From assembly GCA_041752735.1 (NCBI GenBank), contig JBGSVW010000018.1:1-18409 (forward strand): a stretch of DNA of 18,409 nucleotides. Direction: 5' to 3'. Origin of the DNA: UBA1422 sp041752735. GTDB lineage: Bacteria > Bacillota > Clostridia > Peptostreptococcales > Anaerovoracaceae. The position numbers were made by a program, and so were the translations under genes. The notes below the pieces were generated by a model. That model did not search any database, was not told the DNA's origin, and saw nothing but the letters and a program-made list of their open reading frames with translations. Within the stretch, counting starts at the first letter, position 1. Each line of letters begins with the position of its first letter. Below, in pieces: positions 7,133-14,024 of this stretch.

Positions 7133-7999
7133 GTGAAGGTCTTGTTTACAAATTTTGAATTAATCAGCAAAGACAGTAAGGTTAAAAAAATCGGATATTC
7201 CTGGGACTTGAAAAATCCGGAATATGTATTGTGTATCATTCACGGCTTAGGTGAATTAGCCGGGCGATATGATCGAATGAATGGCTATCTGGCAAAGTCA
7301 AAAATAGCATCAGTTTCAATGGACCTTCGGGGACATGGACTTTCCGGTGGTGCCAGAGGACACTGCGCACCGAGGACGCTTATCCTACAGGATGTGGATG
7401 CGTTGATTGAAAAAGCACAAGCGCTGTATCCGGGTGTCCCAATTATTTTATACGGACATAGTTTGGGCGGTAACATTGCACTGGACTACAAGAGCAGAGG
7501 AAAACATAACGACCTACCTGTTGCCTTTATCATATCAGCACCCTGGTTGCTCCTAAGAGAGGCTCCGGCTCCAATGCTTCGCAGGATGGTATCATTGATT
7601 AGTCGCATTGCGCCTTCTTTTGCCATTAAATCGGCTATCGACGAAAAAATTCTGGGGCATCCAGACTCTGTGAAGCCCTACGATGACAATCCTCTTGTGC
7701 ATGACAAAATTTCCATGCTTACTGCAAGGGAAGGTCTTGAAATCGGAGAAGCAATCGTAGCGGGCACCCATGAAGACAAGGGGGGATCTAAAGGAAAACC
7801 CTGGCTGTTGATGCATGGAACCGATGACCGGATTTGCGACATCAACGGAAGCAAAGCACTCTACAAAAGAGCACCTGAGAATTGTACATTTATTCCCTGG
7901 GAAGGTTACTTCCATGAAATCCACAACGGGAATGAGACGATTCGCGGAGAAGAAGTCATCCTTAGGATGATTCAGTGGATTGAGGAACTGAAGGGGTAA
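7133..7999 (+). CDS. Alpha/beta hydrolase, monoacylglycerol lipase/lysophospholipase type
   Basis: A 288-residue serine hydrolase of the Hydrolase_4 (PldB/monoacylglycerol lipase-like) family. The oxyanion region is IIHGLGELAGRYD, and the nucleophile elbow is GHSLGG (Ser near residue 110). The catalytic Asp is in HGTDDRICD and the catalytic His in YFHEIHNG near the C-terminus. There is no signal peptide, so it should act in the cytoplasm, probably on monoacylglycerols or lysophospholipids. The start is uncertain: GTG at 7133 overlaps the apparent ribosome binding site AAGGGAG (7127-7133), whereas the in-frame TTG at 7142 lies eight bases after it and would shorten the protein by three residues. 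The 3' end overlaps the convergent rqcH gene by 38 bases. Confidence 0.88.
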   Translation: MKVLFTNFELISKDSKVKKIGYSWDLKNPEYVLCIIHGLGELAGRYDRMNGYLAKSKIASVSMDLRGHGLSGGARGHCAPRTLILQDVDALIEKAQALYPGVPIILYGHSLGGNIALDYKSRGKHNDLPVAFIISAPWLLLREAPAPMLRRMVSLISRIAPSFAIKSAIDEKILGHPDSVKPYDDNPLVHDKISMLTAREGLEIGEAIVAGTHEDKGGSKGKPWLLMHGTDDRICDINGSKALYKRAPENCTFIPWEGYFHEIHNGNETIRGEEVILRMIQWIEELKG

Positions 8000-9668
8000 C
8001 ATAGAGGGTTTTCTGTTCGGTGTAAATGCATTTGCCGGGCTTGGCTCCCTGAGGTTTTTTTACATATCGAATTCGGGTATAGTCCACAGGCACATTGTCA
8101 GATGCATTCCCTTTGCTATGAAACGCAGCAATAGATGCAGCCTGACGGATTGCATTCTCCGTCGGTTCTTTGCCCTCAACCTTCAGCACTACGTGGGCGC
8201 CGTGTATGTCTTTGGTATGAAACCATAGGTCGTTCCTTTGGGATTGCTTGAACGTGATATCATCATTTTCATTGTTATTTCTGCCTGCAAGGACCATAAA
8301 CCCATCATCAGTCATATATCGGAAAGGCAATGCCTTTCCTTTTTTCTTGCCTGATTTCACCTGAGGTTCTTTTTTACCACGGAGATAACCGGTTTCCGCC
8401 AATTCCTCCCGGATGGTGTCCATCACCGCAGGATCCCTTGTGATATCCAAAAAAACCAATACCGAACCAAGATAATCGTGTTCAGCCTGGGTCTCCGCAA
8501 GCATCCTTGATTTTTCTAGGACCGCCCGCTTTGATTTGTTATATTTCTTATAATAGGCCTGCGCATTTTGAGCTGGTGTCAGCCGCTTGTCTATGGGAAT
8601 CTCAACCTGTTTGCCGTCATAGTAATTCAAGACAAAGACAGATGTTGTTCCCATTGAGATTTCGTGGAGGTTGGCCGTCAATAATTCGCCAAAAAGACGA
8701 AATCGTTCTGCCTCTTCTGCTTGAAGGAGATCTTCCCGAATTCTTTTTTGTTTCAGCAGGTTTTTCTTGATGGCGGTTGAAACAGTCTTTTGAAGCCCGG
8801 TTGCCTTCTGGCGAAGTCGGTCGGTGGAAGCTTTGTTTGTATAATAATAATCAATGGCTTGACTCACCGTTTCGAACTTGATGGTATTATAGCCTTCATA
8901 GCGATGAAGTGGGACAACATGGAAATCAACGGGGGAGTTCTCTGGATCCAAAAAAACCTGAGGCTCCAGTCTGCCCGACTCCAGTCTTTGTAAAAGCGAT
9001 GAAATCCATTGGGTTCGGCTACTGCTGCTTTCCAGCCCCGCTACTTCTTGTGCAATCTGGGGGGAGAAGCCCTGAATTCGTGCCAGAAACCCTTCTGCCG
9101 GATCTTGACTTGAAGAAATTTCATTCATCAGGTCTTGACTAATCCCTCGAAAAGATACCTTGTTTTGGTTTTGTGGGTATTCATACGGTAATCCTGGCAA
9201 TAATTGACGATCACGGCTCAGATCCAGGGGGACACGCTTGATGGTATCAATCATTCGATCCTTGTCCACATCCAGCAAGATGATGTTGCTATGCTTTCCC
9301 ATGATTTCAATAATTAATTTTTTATTGGCGCGGAAATTCATTTCATCTCGCGTTTCCAACAAGATTTCGATAATTCTTTCTGATTCTACTTGTCGGACAG
9401 AGGAGATGCGGCTACCAAGAAGGTGTTTACGAAGCAACATGCAAAAGCTGCCAGGCTCCTGAGGATTGACAGGGCTGCCTGGAATCACATAGACGCCCGG
9501 ATGGTTTGGATTACATGATAAGTATAGTTTCAAGTTGGCCTTGGGGGTGTGTATGTGAAAGACCAGCTCGTCTTTATCCGGCTGGTAGATTTTTTCAATT
9601 TTGCCCAGGGCACATATCTGGTCAAGCTCCCATGCAATTGCTGCTGTGACAACGCCATCGAATGCCAT
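7962..9668 (-). CDS. rqcH: NFACT-family ribosome quality control protein (RqcH/FbpA-like)
   Basis: A 568-residue protein, close to the usual family length. The N-terminal NFACT-N domain begins MAFDGVVTAAIAWEL (family consensus mofDGi). A helix-hairpin-helix and coiled-coil middle follows (about 170-410), and the C-terminal NFACT-R domain (about 445-560) contains YMTDDGFMVLAGRNN and NDLWFHTKDIHGAHVVLK. RqcH binds stalled 50S-peptidyl-tRNA complexes and adds alanine tails that mark the nascent chain for degradation; older annotations call it fibronectin-binding protein. At residues 97-98, where B. subtilis RqcH has the functional Asp-Arg pair, this protein has Glu-Arg. It is transcribed divergently from yicC and has a purine-rich ribosome binding site (GAAAGGAAAG) before the ATG. 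Confidence 0.93.
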   Translation of the reverse strand: MAFDGVVTAAIAWELDQICALGKIEKIYQPDKDELVFHIHTPKANLKLYLSCNPNHPGVYVIPGSPVNPQEPGSFCMLLRKHLLGSRISSVRQVESERIIEILLETRDEMNFRANKKLIIEIMGKHSNIILLDVDKDRMIDTIKRVPLDLSRDRQLLPGLPYEYPQNQNKVSFRGISQDLMNEISSSQDPAEGFLARIQGFSPQIAQEVAGLESSSSRTQWISSLLQRLESGRLEPQVFLDPENSPVDFHVVPLHRYEGYNTIKFETVSQAIDYYYTNKASTDRLRQKATGLQKTVSTAIKKNLLKQKRIREDLLQAEEAERFRLFGELLTANLHEISMGTTSVFVLNYYDGKQVEIPIDKRLTPAQNAQAYYKKYNKSKRAVLEKSRMLAETQAEHDYLGSVLVFLDITRDPAVMDTIREELAETGYLRGKKEPQVKSGKKKGKALPFRYMTDDGFMVLAGRNNNENDDITFKQSQRNDLWFHTKDIHGAHVVLKVEGKEPTENAIRQAASIAAFHSKGNASDNVPVDYTRIRYVKKPQGAKPGKCIYTEQKTLYVTPSVPQSTESS

Positions 9669-9695
9669 ATTCGCTTTCCTTTCGCTTCAATGCTA

Positions 9696-9704
9696 TGCTA
9701 TAAT
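9696..9704 (+). promoter_or_regulatory. Extended -10 promoter candidate for yicC
   Basis: TGC followed by TATAAT (9699-9704) makes an extended -10 box in the 77-base divergent region between rqcH and yicC. The -35 position holds only a poor match (TTTCCT), which extended -10 promoters tolerate. The predicted leader is about 35 bases long. Confidence 0.5.
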
Positions 9705-9745
9705 ATTTATATTATCATAAATTCAAATAGTTAGGAGAAAATTGT

Positions 9746-10630
9746 ATGATAAAGAGTATGACAGGATTCGGCAAGGGTGAGTATGCAGACAAAAAAAGGC
9801 ACATTACCGTGGAGATTCGCTCAGTCAACCATCGTTACAGCGATATTAACGTGAAGATGCCCCGCAGATATTCATTTGCAGAGGACAAAATCAAACGGAT
9901 TGTCAAAGAAACCGTAAGCCGTGGCAAAATGGAAGTTTCCATTATGGTTGAAAACATTACGGAGGACGACATCAACGTCAAGTTGAATACCATGGTTGCC
10001 AAACAGTACGTGGATAATCTGACTGAATTAAAAAAGACATTTTCTTTGGAAGGCGAAATTGATTTACGGTTGCTGTCGTCGCTGCCTGATGTGATGCGAG
10101 CAATCCCAGATGTGGAAGACGAAGAAGACATGGCCAGTGCCATCGAAAACGCCCTTCGTGAAGCGCTAACCGCTTTTGATAGTATGAGAAGTGCAGAAGG
10201 AAACCAACTGATGGAGGACTTAATTTCACGGGGACATAAGATTCGCGATTTGTTAAAGCAGATTGACGAGCGAGCGCCCATGGTGAGCAAGGTTTATGCA
10301 GATAAGATGAAAGACCGGATCACCGAGCTGATTGGCAAGGACATTGCAGTTCCTGAAGACAGAATCCTGCTGGAAGCTGCTATCTTTGCAGACAAATCGA
10401 ACATCACAGAAGAACTAGTTCGCCTAGATAGCCACATGGTTCAGCTGGAGAACATCATTCATAGAAGCGACAAAGCCGACGGCAAAAAACTTGATTTCCT
10501 GGTACAAGAAATGAACAGGGAAGCCAACACCATTGGATCCAAGTCTAATGATATGCAAATTACCGGGGTTATGCTGGAAATCAAGAGCGAAATCGAAAAA
10601 ATCAGGGAGCAAATTCAGAACATTGAGTGA
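9746..10630 (+). CDS. yicC: YicC/YloC family endoribonuclease
   Basis: A 294-residue member of the YicC/YloC family, matching the usual length. The N-terminus MIKSMTGFGKGEY and the nearby EIRSVNHRYSDINVKMPR are highly conserved signatures. The C-terminal DUF1732 part ends with KLDFLVQEMNREANTIGSKS, also family-defining. Family members act as endoribonucleases in RNA turnover; the substrate here is unknown. The ATG has a good ribosome binding site, TTAGGAG (9731-9737). In many Firmicutes the order is yloC-remA-gmk-rpoZ; here gmk follows after 69 bases with its own promoter and no remA/DUF370 gene lies between. Confidence 0.94.
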   Translation: MIKSMTGFGKGEYADKKRHITVEIRSVNHRYSDINVKMPRRYSFAEDKIKRIVKETVSRGKMEVSIMVENITEDDINVKLNTMVAKQYVDNLTELKKTFSLEGEIDLRLLSSLPDVMRAIPDVEDEEDMASAIENALREALTAFDSMRSAEGNQLMEDLISRGHKIRDLLKQIDERAPMVSKVYADKMKDRITELIGKDIAVPEDRILLEAAIFADKSNITEELVRLDSHMVQLENIIHRSDKADGKKLDFLVQEMNREANTIGSKSNDMQITGVMLEIKSEIEKIREQIQNIE

Positions 10631-10636
10631 TGCCTC

Positions 10637-10665
10637 TTGCCTCGGGCTTGGGATAATGGTATAAT
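10637..10665 (+). promoter_or_regulatory. Strong promoter for gmk-rpoZ
   Basis: TTGCCT (10637-10642), a 17-base spacer and TATAAT (10660-10665), with TGG directly before the -10 box as an extended -10 element. It lies in the 69-base gap between yicC and gmk, so gmk-rpoZ can be expressed independently of yicC. Confidence 0.75.
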
Positions 10666-10699
10666 ACAAATTCGCATAGCACGTTTAAGGAGACAAAGA

Positions 10700-11308
10700 G
10701 TGAAGGGACGCCTATTGGTTGTATCCGGTCCATCCGGCGCCGGCAAGGGAAGCATTAGCAAAAGGATTGTTGAAGAAGTCGAGGACTTGATCTATTCGAT
10801 TTCCATGACGACCCGTGCTCCCAGACCCGATGAAATCGATGGCAAAAACTATTATTTTGTCACCCACGAGGTATTTGAACAGACTATCGAAGAAAATGGT
10901 TTTTTAGAATATGCCAAGGTATATGGGGAGTATTATGGTACTCCTAGAGCCAAAGTTATGGAGTATTTGGAAGAGGGCAAGGATGTTGTTTTGGAGATTG
11001 ATATCCAAGGCGCGATGAACATTCGGAAGACCTATCCCAAAGGAGTACTGATTTTTATTCTCCCACCATCTATGGCTGAACTTCGAACCCGGATTACCGG
11101 CAGAGGATCAGAAACCAAAAGCAATATTGAGCTCAGGTTGGGGGAAGCTCTCAAAGAAATTGCCTATATCGACAAATACGATTATTGCGTTGTCAATGGC
11201 GATTTGGACGAGGCGGTCAATCGAGTTAAAGCAATCATCATTGCTGAACACTCCAGAGTCGAAGAAGACATTTATGAATTGATTCAGGAATATAAGGAGG
11301 AAGAATAA
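10700..11308 (+). CDS. gmk: Guanylate kinase
   Basis: A 202-residue guanylate kinase, which phosphorylates GMP or dGMP to the diphosphate with ATP. The P-loop is SGPSGAGKGS (about residues 8-17). The GMP-binding region has the signature SMTTRAPRPDEIDGKNYYFV, and DVVLEIDIQGAMNIRK and the lid segment TRITGRGSET follow. The start is the GTG at 10700, seven bases... after the strong ribosome binding site AAGGAGA (10687-10693), which gives the normal family length. An in-frame ATG at 10637 would put the promoter inside the coding sequence and lacks a ribosome binding site, so it is rejected. rpoZ follows with no gap. Confidence 0.95.
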   Translation: MKGRLLVVSGPSGAGKGSISKRIVEEVEDLIYSISMTTRAPRPDEIDGKNYYFVTHEVFEQTIEENGFLEYAKVYGEYYGTPRAKVMEYLEEGKDVVLEIDIQGAMNIRKTYPKGVLIFILPPSMAELRTRITGRGSETKSNIELRLGEALKEIAYIDKYDYCVVNGDLDEAVNRVKAIIIAEHSRVEEDIYELIQEYKEEE

Positions 11309-11506
11309 ATGCTTTATCCATCAGTAAACGAAATCAGAAAAAAGGCAGACAGCCGTTACACGCTGGTGATACTGGCCGCCAAAAGAGCCAGAGATATTGT
11401 GGACGGGAAGCCGCCACTACTTGATGATTGCGATTCGGAGCGACCGGTATCGGTTGCAGCCAGAGAAATCGCAGAGGATTACATCACCTACAAAAGAGAA
11501 GAATAA
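11309..11506 (+). CDS. rpoZ: DNA-directed RNA polymerase omega subunit
   Basis: A 65-residue omega subunit, which helps assemble and stabilise RNA polymerase by holding the beta-prime subunit. Motifs: MLYPSVNEI at the start, SRYTLVILAAKRARDI (about 16-31), and RPVSVAAREIAEDYI near the end, all typical of Firmicutes omega. The ATG follows the gmk stop codon immediately, and its ribosome binding site (AAGGAGGAAGA) lies in the end of gmk, so the two are translationally coupled. The usual next genes in Firmicutes (coaBC, priA) are absent; an intrinsic terminator follows instead. Confidence 0.95.
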   Translation: MLYPSVNEIRKKADSRYTLVILAAKRARDIVDGKPPLLDDCDSERPVSVAAREIAEDYITYKREE

Positions 11507-11513
11507 CAAGTCA

Positions 11514-11541
11514 AAAAAGTGCACCACGAGGTGCACTTTTT
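11514..11541 (+). terminator. Intrinsic terminator after rpoZ
   Basis: GTGCACC (11519-11525) and GGTGCAC (11530-11536) form a perfect stem with loop ACGA. It is extended by A-T pairs between the A-run (11514-11518) and the T-run (11537-11541). The A-run and T-run make it potentially bidirectional. It lies seven bases after the rpoZ stop codon. Confidence 0.9.
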
Positions 11542-11592
11542 ATATTGTCCCCCGCGACACCGCACGAAATGTATATTTAGAGGGGAGGGTTT

Positions 11593-11961
11593 ATGGGAAG
11601 AAATGATACAAGAGGGGGGGCCGCAAAACCAGATAATCAAAACTGGCTTGGCTTTATCGCTAAAACAAAGTCTCAGAAAGTACTGTTTGATGAAGTACTG
11701 TACATTGAGCAGATTGGCAATAATTTGTGCATACACAAGGAAAAGGACTCCATTAATGTCCCGGGACGAATCAGTAAGATTTCCACCCCAGTGGTAGAAC
11801 CACTTTTTCAATGCCATTCTTACTTAATAATCAACTTCTCAAGGGTACATACGATGACAAAGTGTGAGGTCATATTTGATAACATGACGTCAACACATTT
11901 GGGAGAGCGTATTTACTACAAAACTCGAAAAAAATTCAATCAATATTTGTTGGGAGAGTAG
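11593..11961 (+). CDS. Orphan LytTR-type DNA-binding regulator
   Basis: A 122-residue protein consisting of a short N-terminal linker (about 1-28) and a LytTR DNA-binding domain (about 29-120). The LytTR pattern is visible in VLYIEQIGNNLCIH, PLFQCHSYLIINFSRVHTM and YKTRKKFNQYLL, which match the family's conserved beta-strand cores and its 'CH.S.liN...v..m' signature. No response-regulator receiver domain and no membrane segments are present, and no histidine kinase is nearby, so how it is switched is unknown. The ATG has a good ribosome binding site (GGGGAGGG, 11582-11589). A run of seven G residues (11614-11620) lies in the linker codons. It is isolated between the rpoZ terminator and the rpsB promoter. 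Confidence 0.82.
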   Translation: MGRNDTRGGAAKPDNQNWLGFIAKTKSQKVLFDEVLYIEQIGNNLCIHKEKDSINVPGRISKISTPVVEPLFQCHSYLIINFSRVHTMTKCEVIFDNMTSTHLGERIYYKTRKKFNQYLLGE

Positions 11962-12006
11962 CAATACCACGATAAAAGTGTTCAAAAAAGAACAAAATAG
12001 TATTGC
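11961..12006. repeat. Inverted repeat reaching into the rpsB -35 box
   Basis: GCAATAC (11961-11967) and GTATTGC (12000-12006) form a seven-base inverted repeat. Smaller nested arms lie inside (CAC/GTG at 11968-11970 and 11978-11980; GTTC/GAAC at 11980-11983 and 11990-11993). The right arm overlaps the -35 element TTGCAA of the rpsB promoter. No T-run follows, so it is not a clear terminator for the LytTR gene; an operator role is possible. Confidence 0.45.
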
Positions 12007-12031
12007 AACGGTTAATTCTTTATAGTATACT
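12003..12031 (+). promoter_or_regulatory. Strong promoter for rpsB-tsf
   Basis: TTGCAA (12003-12008), a 17-base spacer and TATACT (12026-12031) closely match the sigma-A consensus. Transcription should start near 12038, giving a leader of about 115 bases before the rpsB ATG at 12155. Confidence 0.8.
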
Positions 12032-12039
12032 TACATGCG

Positions 12040-12147
12040 GTGTCGCCATAGGGGCGATGCAAAATTCACACATTCAGCTACTTGAAGAAGGGTGCCGCAT
12101 TGCGGTTTTCTTCAGGGTAACGCTTGGATGGAGGTAAAACCAGGAGG
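12040..12147 (+). promoter_or_regulatory. Structured 5' leader of rpsB, candidate S2 autoregulatory element
   Basis: Two hairpins are visible. The first pairs 12040-12047 with 12053-12060 (core TCGCC/GGCGA). The second pairs TGAAGAA (12083-12089) with TTCTTCA (12108-12114) and contains an inner CCGC/GCGG hairpin (12095-12098 with 12102-12105). Ribosomal-protein leaders for S2 are known in several bacterial groups and are bound by the protein to repress its own synthesis. No T-run makes this a terminator, so control would be at translation. The structure is seen; the function is inferred. Confidence 0.5.
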
Positions 12148-12154
12148 AAATAGA

Positions 12155-12985
12155 ATGTCAGTTATTTCGATGAAACAATTGCTAGAAGCCGGTGTACATT
12201 TTGGACACCAAACCAGAAGATGGAACCCCAAAATGGCTCCATATATCTTCACAGAAAGAAATGGAATCTATATTATAGATCTCCAAAAGACCGTCAAAAA
12301 AATCGATGCAGCCTATGACTTCATGAGAACCATTGGAGAAACAGGTAGACCCGTACTGTTCGTTGGCACAAAGAAGCAGGCACAGGCAGCCATTCAGGAT
12401 GAAGCACTTCGTTGCGGCATGTACTTTGTAAACCAAAGCTGGAAGGGTGGCACGCTTACCAACAACAAAACCATTGCATCAAGAATCAAAAGACTGTTTG
12501 ATATCCAAAGAATGCAGGAAGACGGTACCTTCGAAAAATTAACCAAAAAAGAAATACTCACACTGAAGAATGAAGAAGAAAAGCTGGAACGATTCTACGG
12601 TGGAATCAAACATATGAAGGGCATGCCCGCAGCAATCTTTGTTGTGGATCCCAAAAAAGAAGCAAATGCAGTGAAGGAAGCCAGAATATTGGGTATTCCT
12701 GTTATTGGTATTGTTGATACCAACTGCGACCCTGATGATGTGGATTTCATCATTCCTGCTAACGATGACGCCATCCGTGCCGTCAAACTGATTGCTGGTA
12801 GCATGGCTGACGCCATCATCGAAGCCAACCAGGGCGAAAGCTATGACACAGGTGAAACGGAAGCAGAAGCAGAAGAGGAAACTGTTGTAGAAACAGCGGT
12901 AGAAGCAGTTGAAGAAGCTGCCGAAGAATCAGCTGAAGAAACAGAGACAAAAGAAGAAACCCTTGAAGAAAGCGAGGAAAAATAA
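12155..12985 (+). CDS. rpsB: 30S ribosomal protein S2 with acidic C-terminal extension
   Basis: A 276-residue S2. The family N-terminus is clear: SVISMKQLLEAGVHFGHQTRRWNPKM, followed by FTERNGIYIIDLQKT, VLFVGTKKQAQ, NQSWKGGTLTNN and PVIGIVDTNCDPDDVDFIIPANDDA. The S2 core ends near residue 227. It is followed by about 48 residues made almost entirely of Glu, Ala, Thr, Ser and Val (for example ETEAEAEEETVVETAVEAVE), so the protein is about 30 residues longer than B. subtilis S2. The ATG at 12155 has an ideal ribosome binding site, AGGAGG at 12142-12147; an in-frame upstream extension from 12092 lies in the structured leader and is rejected. tsf follows with no gap. Confidence 0.97.
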   Translation: MSVISMKQLLEAGVHFGHQTRRWNPKMAPYIFTERNGIYIIDLQKTVKKIDAAYDFMRTIGETGRPVLFVGTKKQAQAAIQDEALRCGMYFVNQSWKGGTLTNNKTIASRIKRLFDIQRMQEDGTFEKLTKKEILTLKNEEEKLERFYGGIKHMKGMPAAIFVVDPKKEANAVKEARILGIPVIGIVDTNCDPDDVDFIIPANDDAIRAVKLIAGSMADAIIEANQGESYDTGETEAEAEEETVVETAVEAVEEAAEESAEETETKEETLEESEEK

Positions 12986-13900
12986 ATGGCTGTTACAGCA
13001 CAAATGGTAAAAGATCTGCGTGAAATGACTGGCGCAGGCATGATGGATTGCAAAAATGCATTGACAGAAACCGATGGCAACATTGACAAAGCCATCGAAA
13101 TCTTAAGAGAAAAAGGATTGGCTAAAGCCGCTAAGAAGGCTGGAAGAATCGCATCGGAAGGACTAGTTGCAGCAGCTTATACCAAAGATGGATCTGCAGC
13201 TTCAATTGTTGAAGTCAACTCCGAAACAGACTTTGTTGCGAAAAACCAAGAATTTGTTGATTTCGTACAGAAGCTGGCCGAACTGGCACTGAATATCAAA
13301 TCTGACGATTTGGAAACACTGATGGCCACAGCATACGAAGGCGAAGGCACTGTCAAAGATGCCCTCAACGCCAAGATTGCCAAAATCGGCGAAAATTTAA
13401 GCATCAGAAGATTTGAAACCTACGCCGAACCAGGCAATGTATATTCCGGATACATTCACGGCAACGGAAAAATCGGTGTGGTGGTTGGTTTGAAGACTAC
13501 AGCAGCAGTTGAAGACATTCAAGGAATCGGCAAAGACGTTGCAATGCAAGTTGCTTCAATGAGCCCCAAATTTTTGGATGAATCCGGTGTTGATCCTGAG
13601 TATCTTGCAAAAGAAAAAGAAATCATGACTCAGTTGGTGCTAAATGAAGGCAAAAAAGCCGACATGGTAGATCGGATTGTTGAAGGCAAATTAAAAAAAG
13701 AAATTAAGGAAGTATGCCTGATTGAACAGAAATTCGTAAAGAATGGCGACATCACTGTTTGCCAGTATGTAACGGATGCCGGCAAAGCCCTGGGCAAAGA
13801 AATGAGCGTTGCTTCCTTCATACGATATGAAGTAGGGGAAGGCATCGAAAAGAAAGAAGAAGACTTTGCGGCTGAGGTTGCAAAAGTAATCGGACAATAA
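12986..13900 (+). CDS. tsf: Elongation factor Ts
   Basis: A 304-residue EF-Ts of the long type, the nucleotide exchange factor for EF-Tu. The N-terminal UBA-like domain begins MAVTAQMVKDLREMTGAGMMDCKNAL and ends near residue 50. The conserved TDFVAKN motif that contacts EF-Tu is in EVNSETDFVAKNQEFVDFV (about 73-91). The C-terminal core subdomains continue to KVIGQ. The ATG follows the rpsB stop codon directly, and the rpsB-tsf pair is universal in bacteria. In most Firmicutes pyrH and frr come next; here an intrinsic terminator ends the operon and an NRPS gene follows. Confidence 0.97.
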   Translation: MAVTAQMVKDLREMTGAGMMDCKNALTETDGNIDKAIEILREKGLAKAAKKAGRIASEGLVAAAYTKDGSAASIVEVNSETDFVAKNQEFVDFVQKLAELALNIKSDDLETLMATAYEGEGTVKDALNAKIAKIGENLSIRRFETYAEPGNVYSGYIHGNGKIGVVVGLKTTAAVEDIQGIGKDVAMQVASMSPKFLDESGVDPEYLAKEKEIMTQLVLNEGKKADMVDRIVEGKLKKEIKEVCLIEQKFVKNGDITVCQYVTDAGKALGKEMSVASFIRYEVGEGIEKKEEDFAAEVAKVIGQ

Positions 13901-13916
13901 TAAAAGATATCCAGAT

Positions 13917-13952
13917 AAGACCGTCTCAATGAATGTTGGACGGTCTTTTTTT
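13917..13952 (+). terminator. Intrinsic terminator after tsf
   Basis: AAGACCGTC (13917-13925) pairs perfectly with GACGGTCTT (13939-13947), loop of 13 bases, followed by a run of T residues through 13952. It lies 17 bases after the tsf stop codon and separates the rpsB-tsf operon from the NRPS locus. Confidence 0.92.
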
Positions 13953-13989
13953 GTTTAAAAATAGGGGTTTGTGAGGTGAATGGGAATAT

Positions 13990-14024
13990 ATGGTAACCAT
14001 GGGTAACGTTTGACAAATGTTACC
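13990..14024. promoter_or_regulatory. Candidate operator cluster over the NRPS promoter
   Basis: Bases 14002-14024 form a 23-base palindrome, GGTAAC..GTTACC, with 10 of 11 arm positions matching. The -35 hexamer TTGACA (14010-14015) lies at its centre. A further GGTAAC half-site at 13992-13997 is exactly 10 bases upstream of the first arm, one helical turn, and is itself part of the small palindrome ATGGTAACCAT (13990-14000). This is the arrangement expected for a repressor that blocks RNA polymerase. Which regulator binds is not known. Confidence 0.65.

Noticed and set aside
8507..9462. Several + strand reading frames within the rqcH region
   Set aside because: They are antisense to a clear full-length NFACT protein and show no family signatures.
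10637..10699. N-terminal extension of guanylate kinase from an ATG at 10637
   Set aside because: The region holds the promoter, has no ribosome binding site, and gives an abnormal N-terminus. The GTG at 10700 has AAGGAGA at the right distance.
11397..11817. Short overlapping reading frames around the rpoZ terminator and the LytTR gene, on both strands
   Set aside because: They cross the terminator or lie in other frames of the LytTR gene, lack domain features, and have no ribosome binding sites.
12092..12154. N-terminal extension of ribosomal protein S2 from 12092
   Set aside because: The bases form a hairpin leader. AGGAGG precedes the ATG at 12155, which gives the standard S2 N-terminus.
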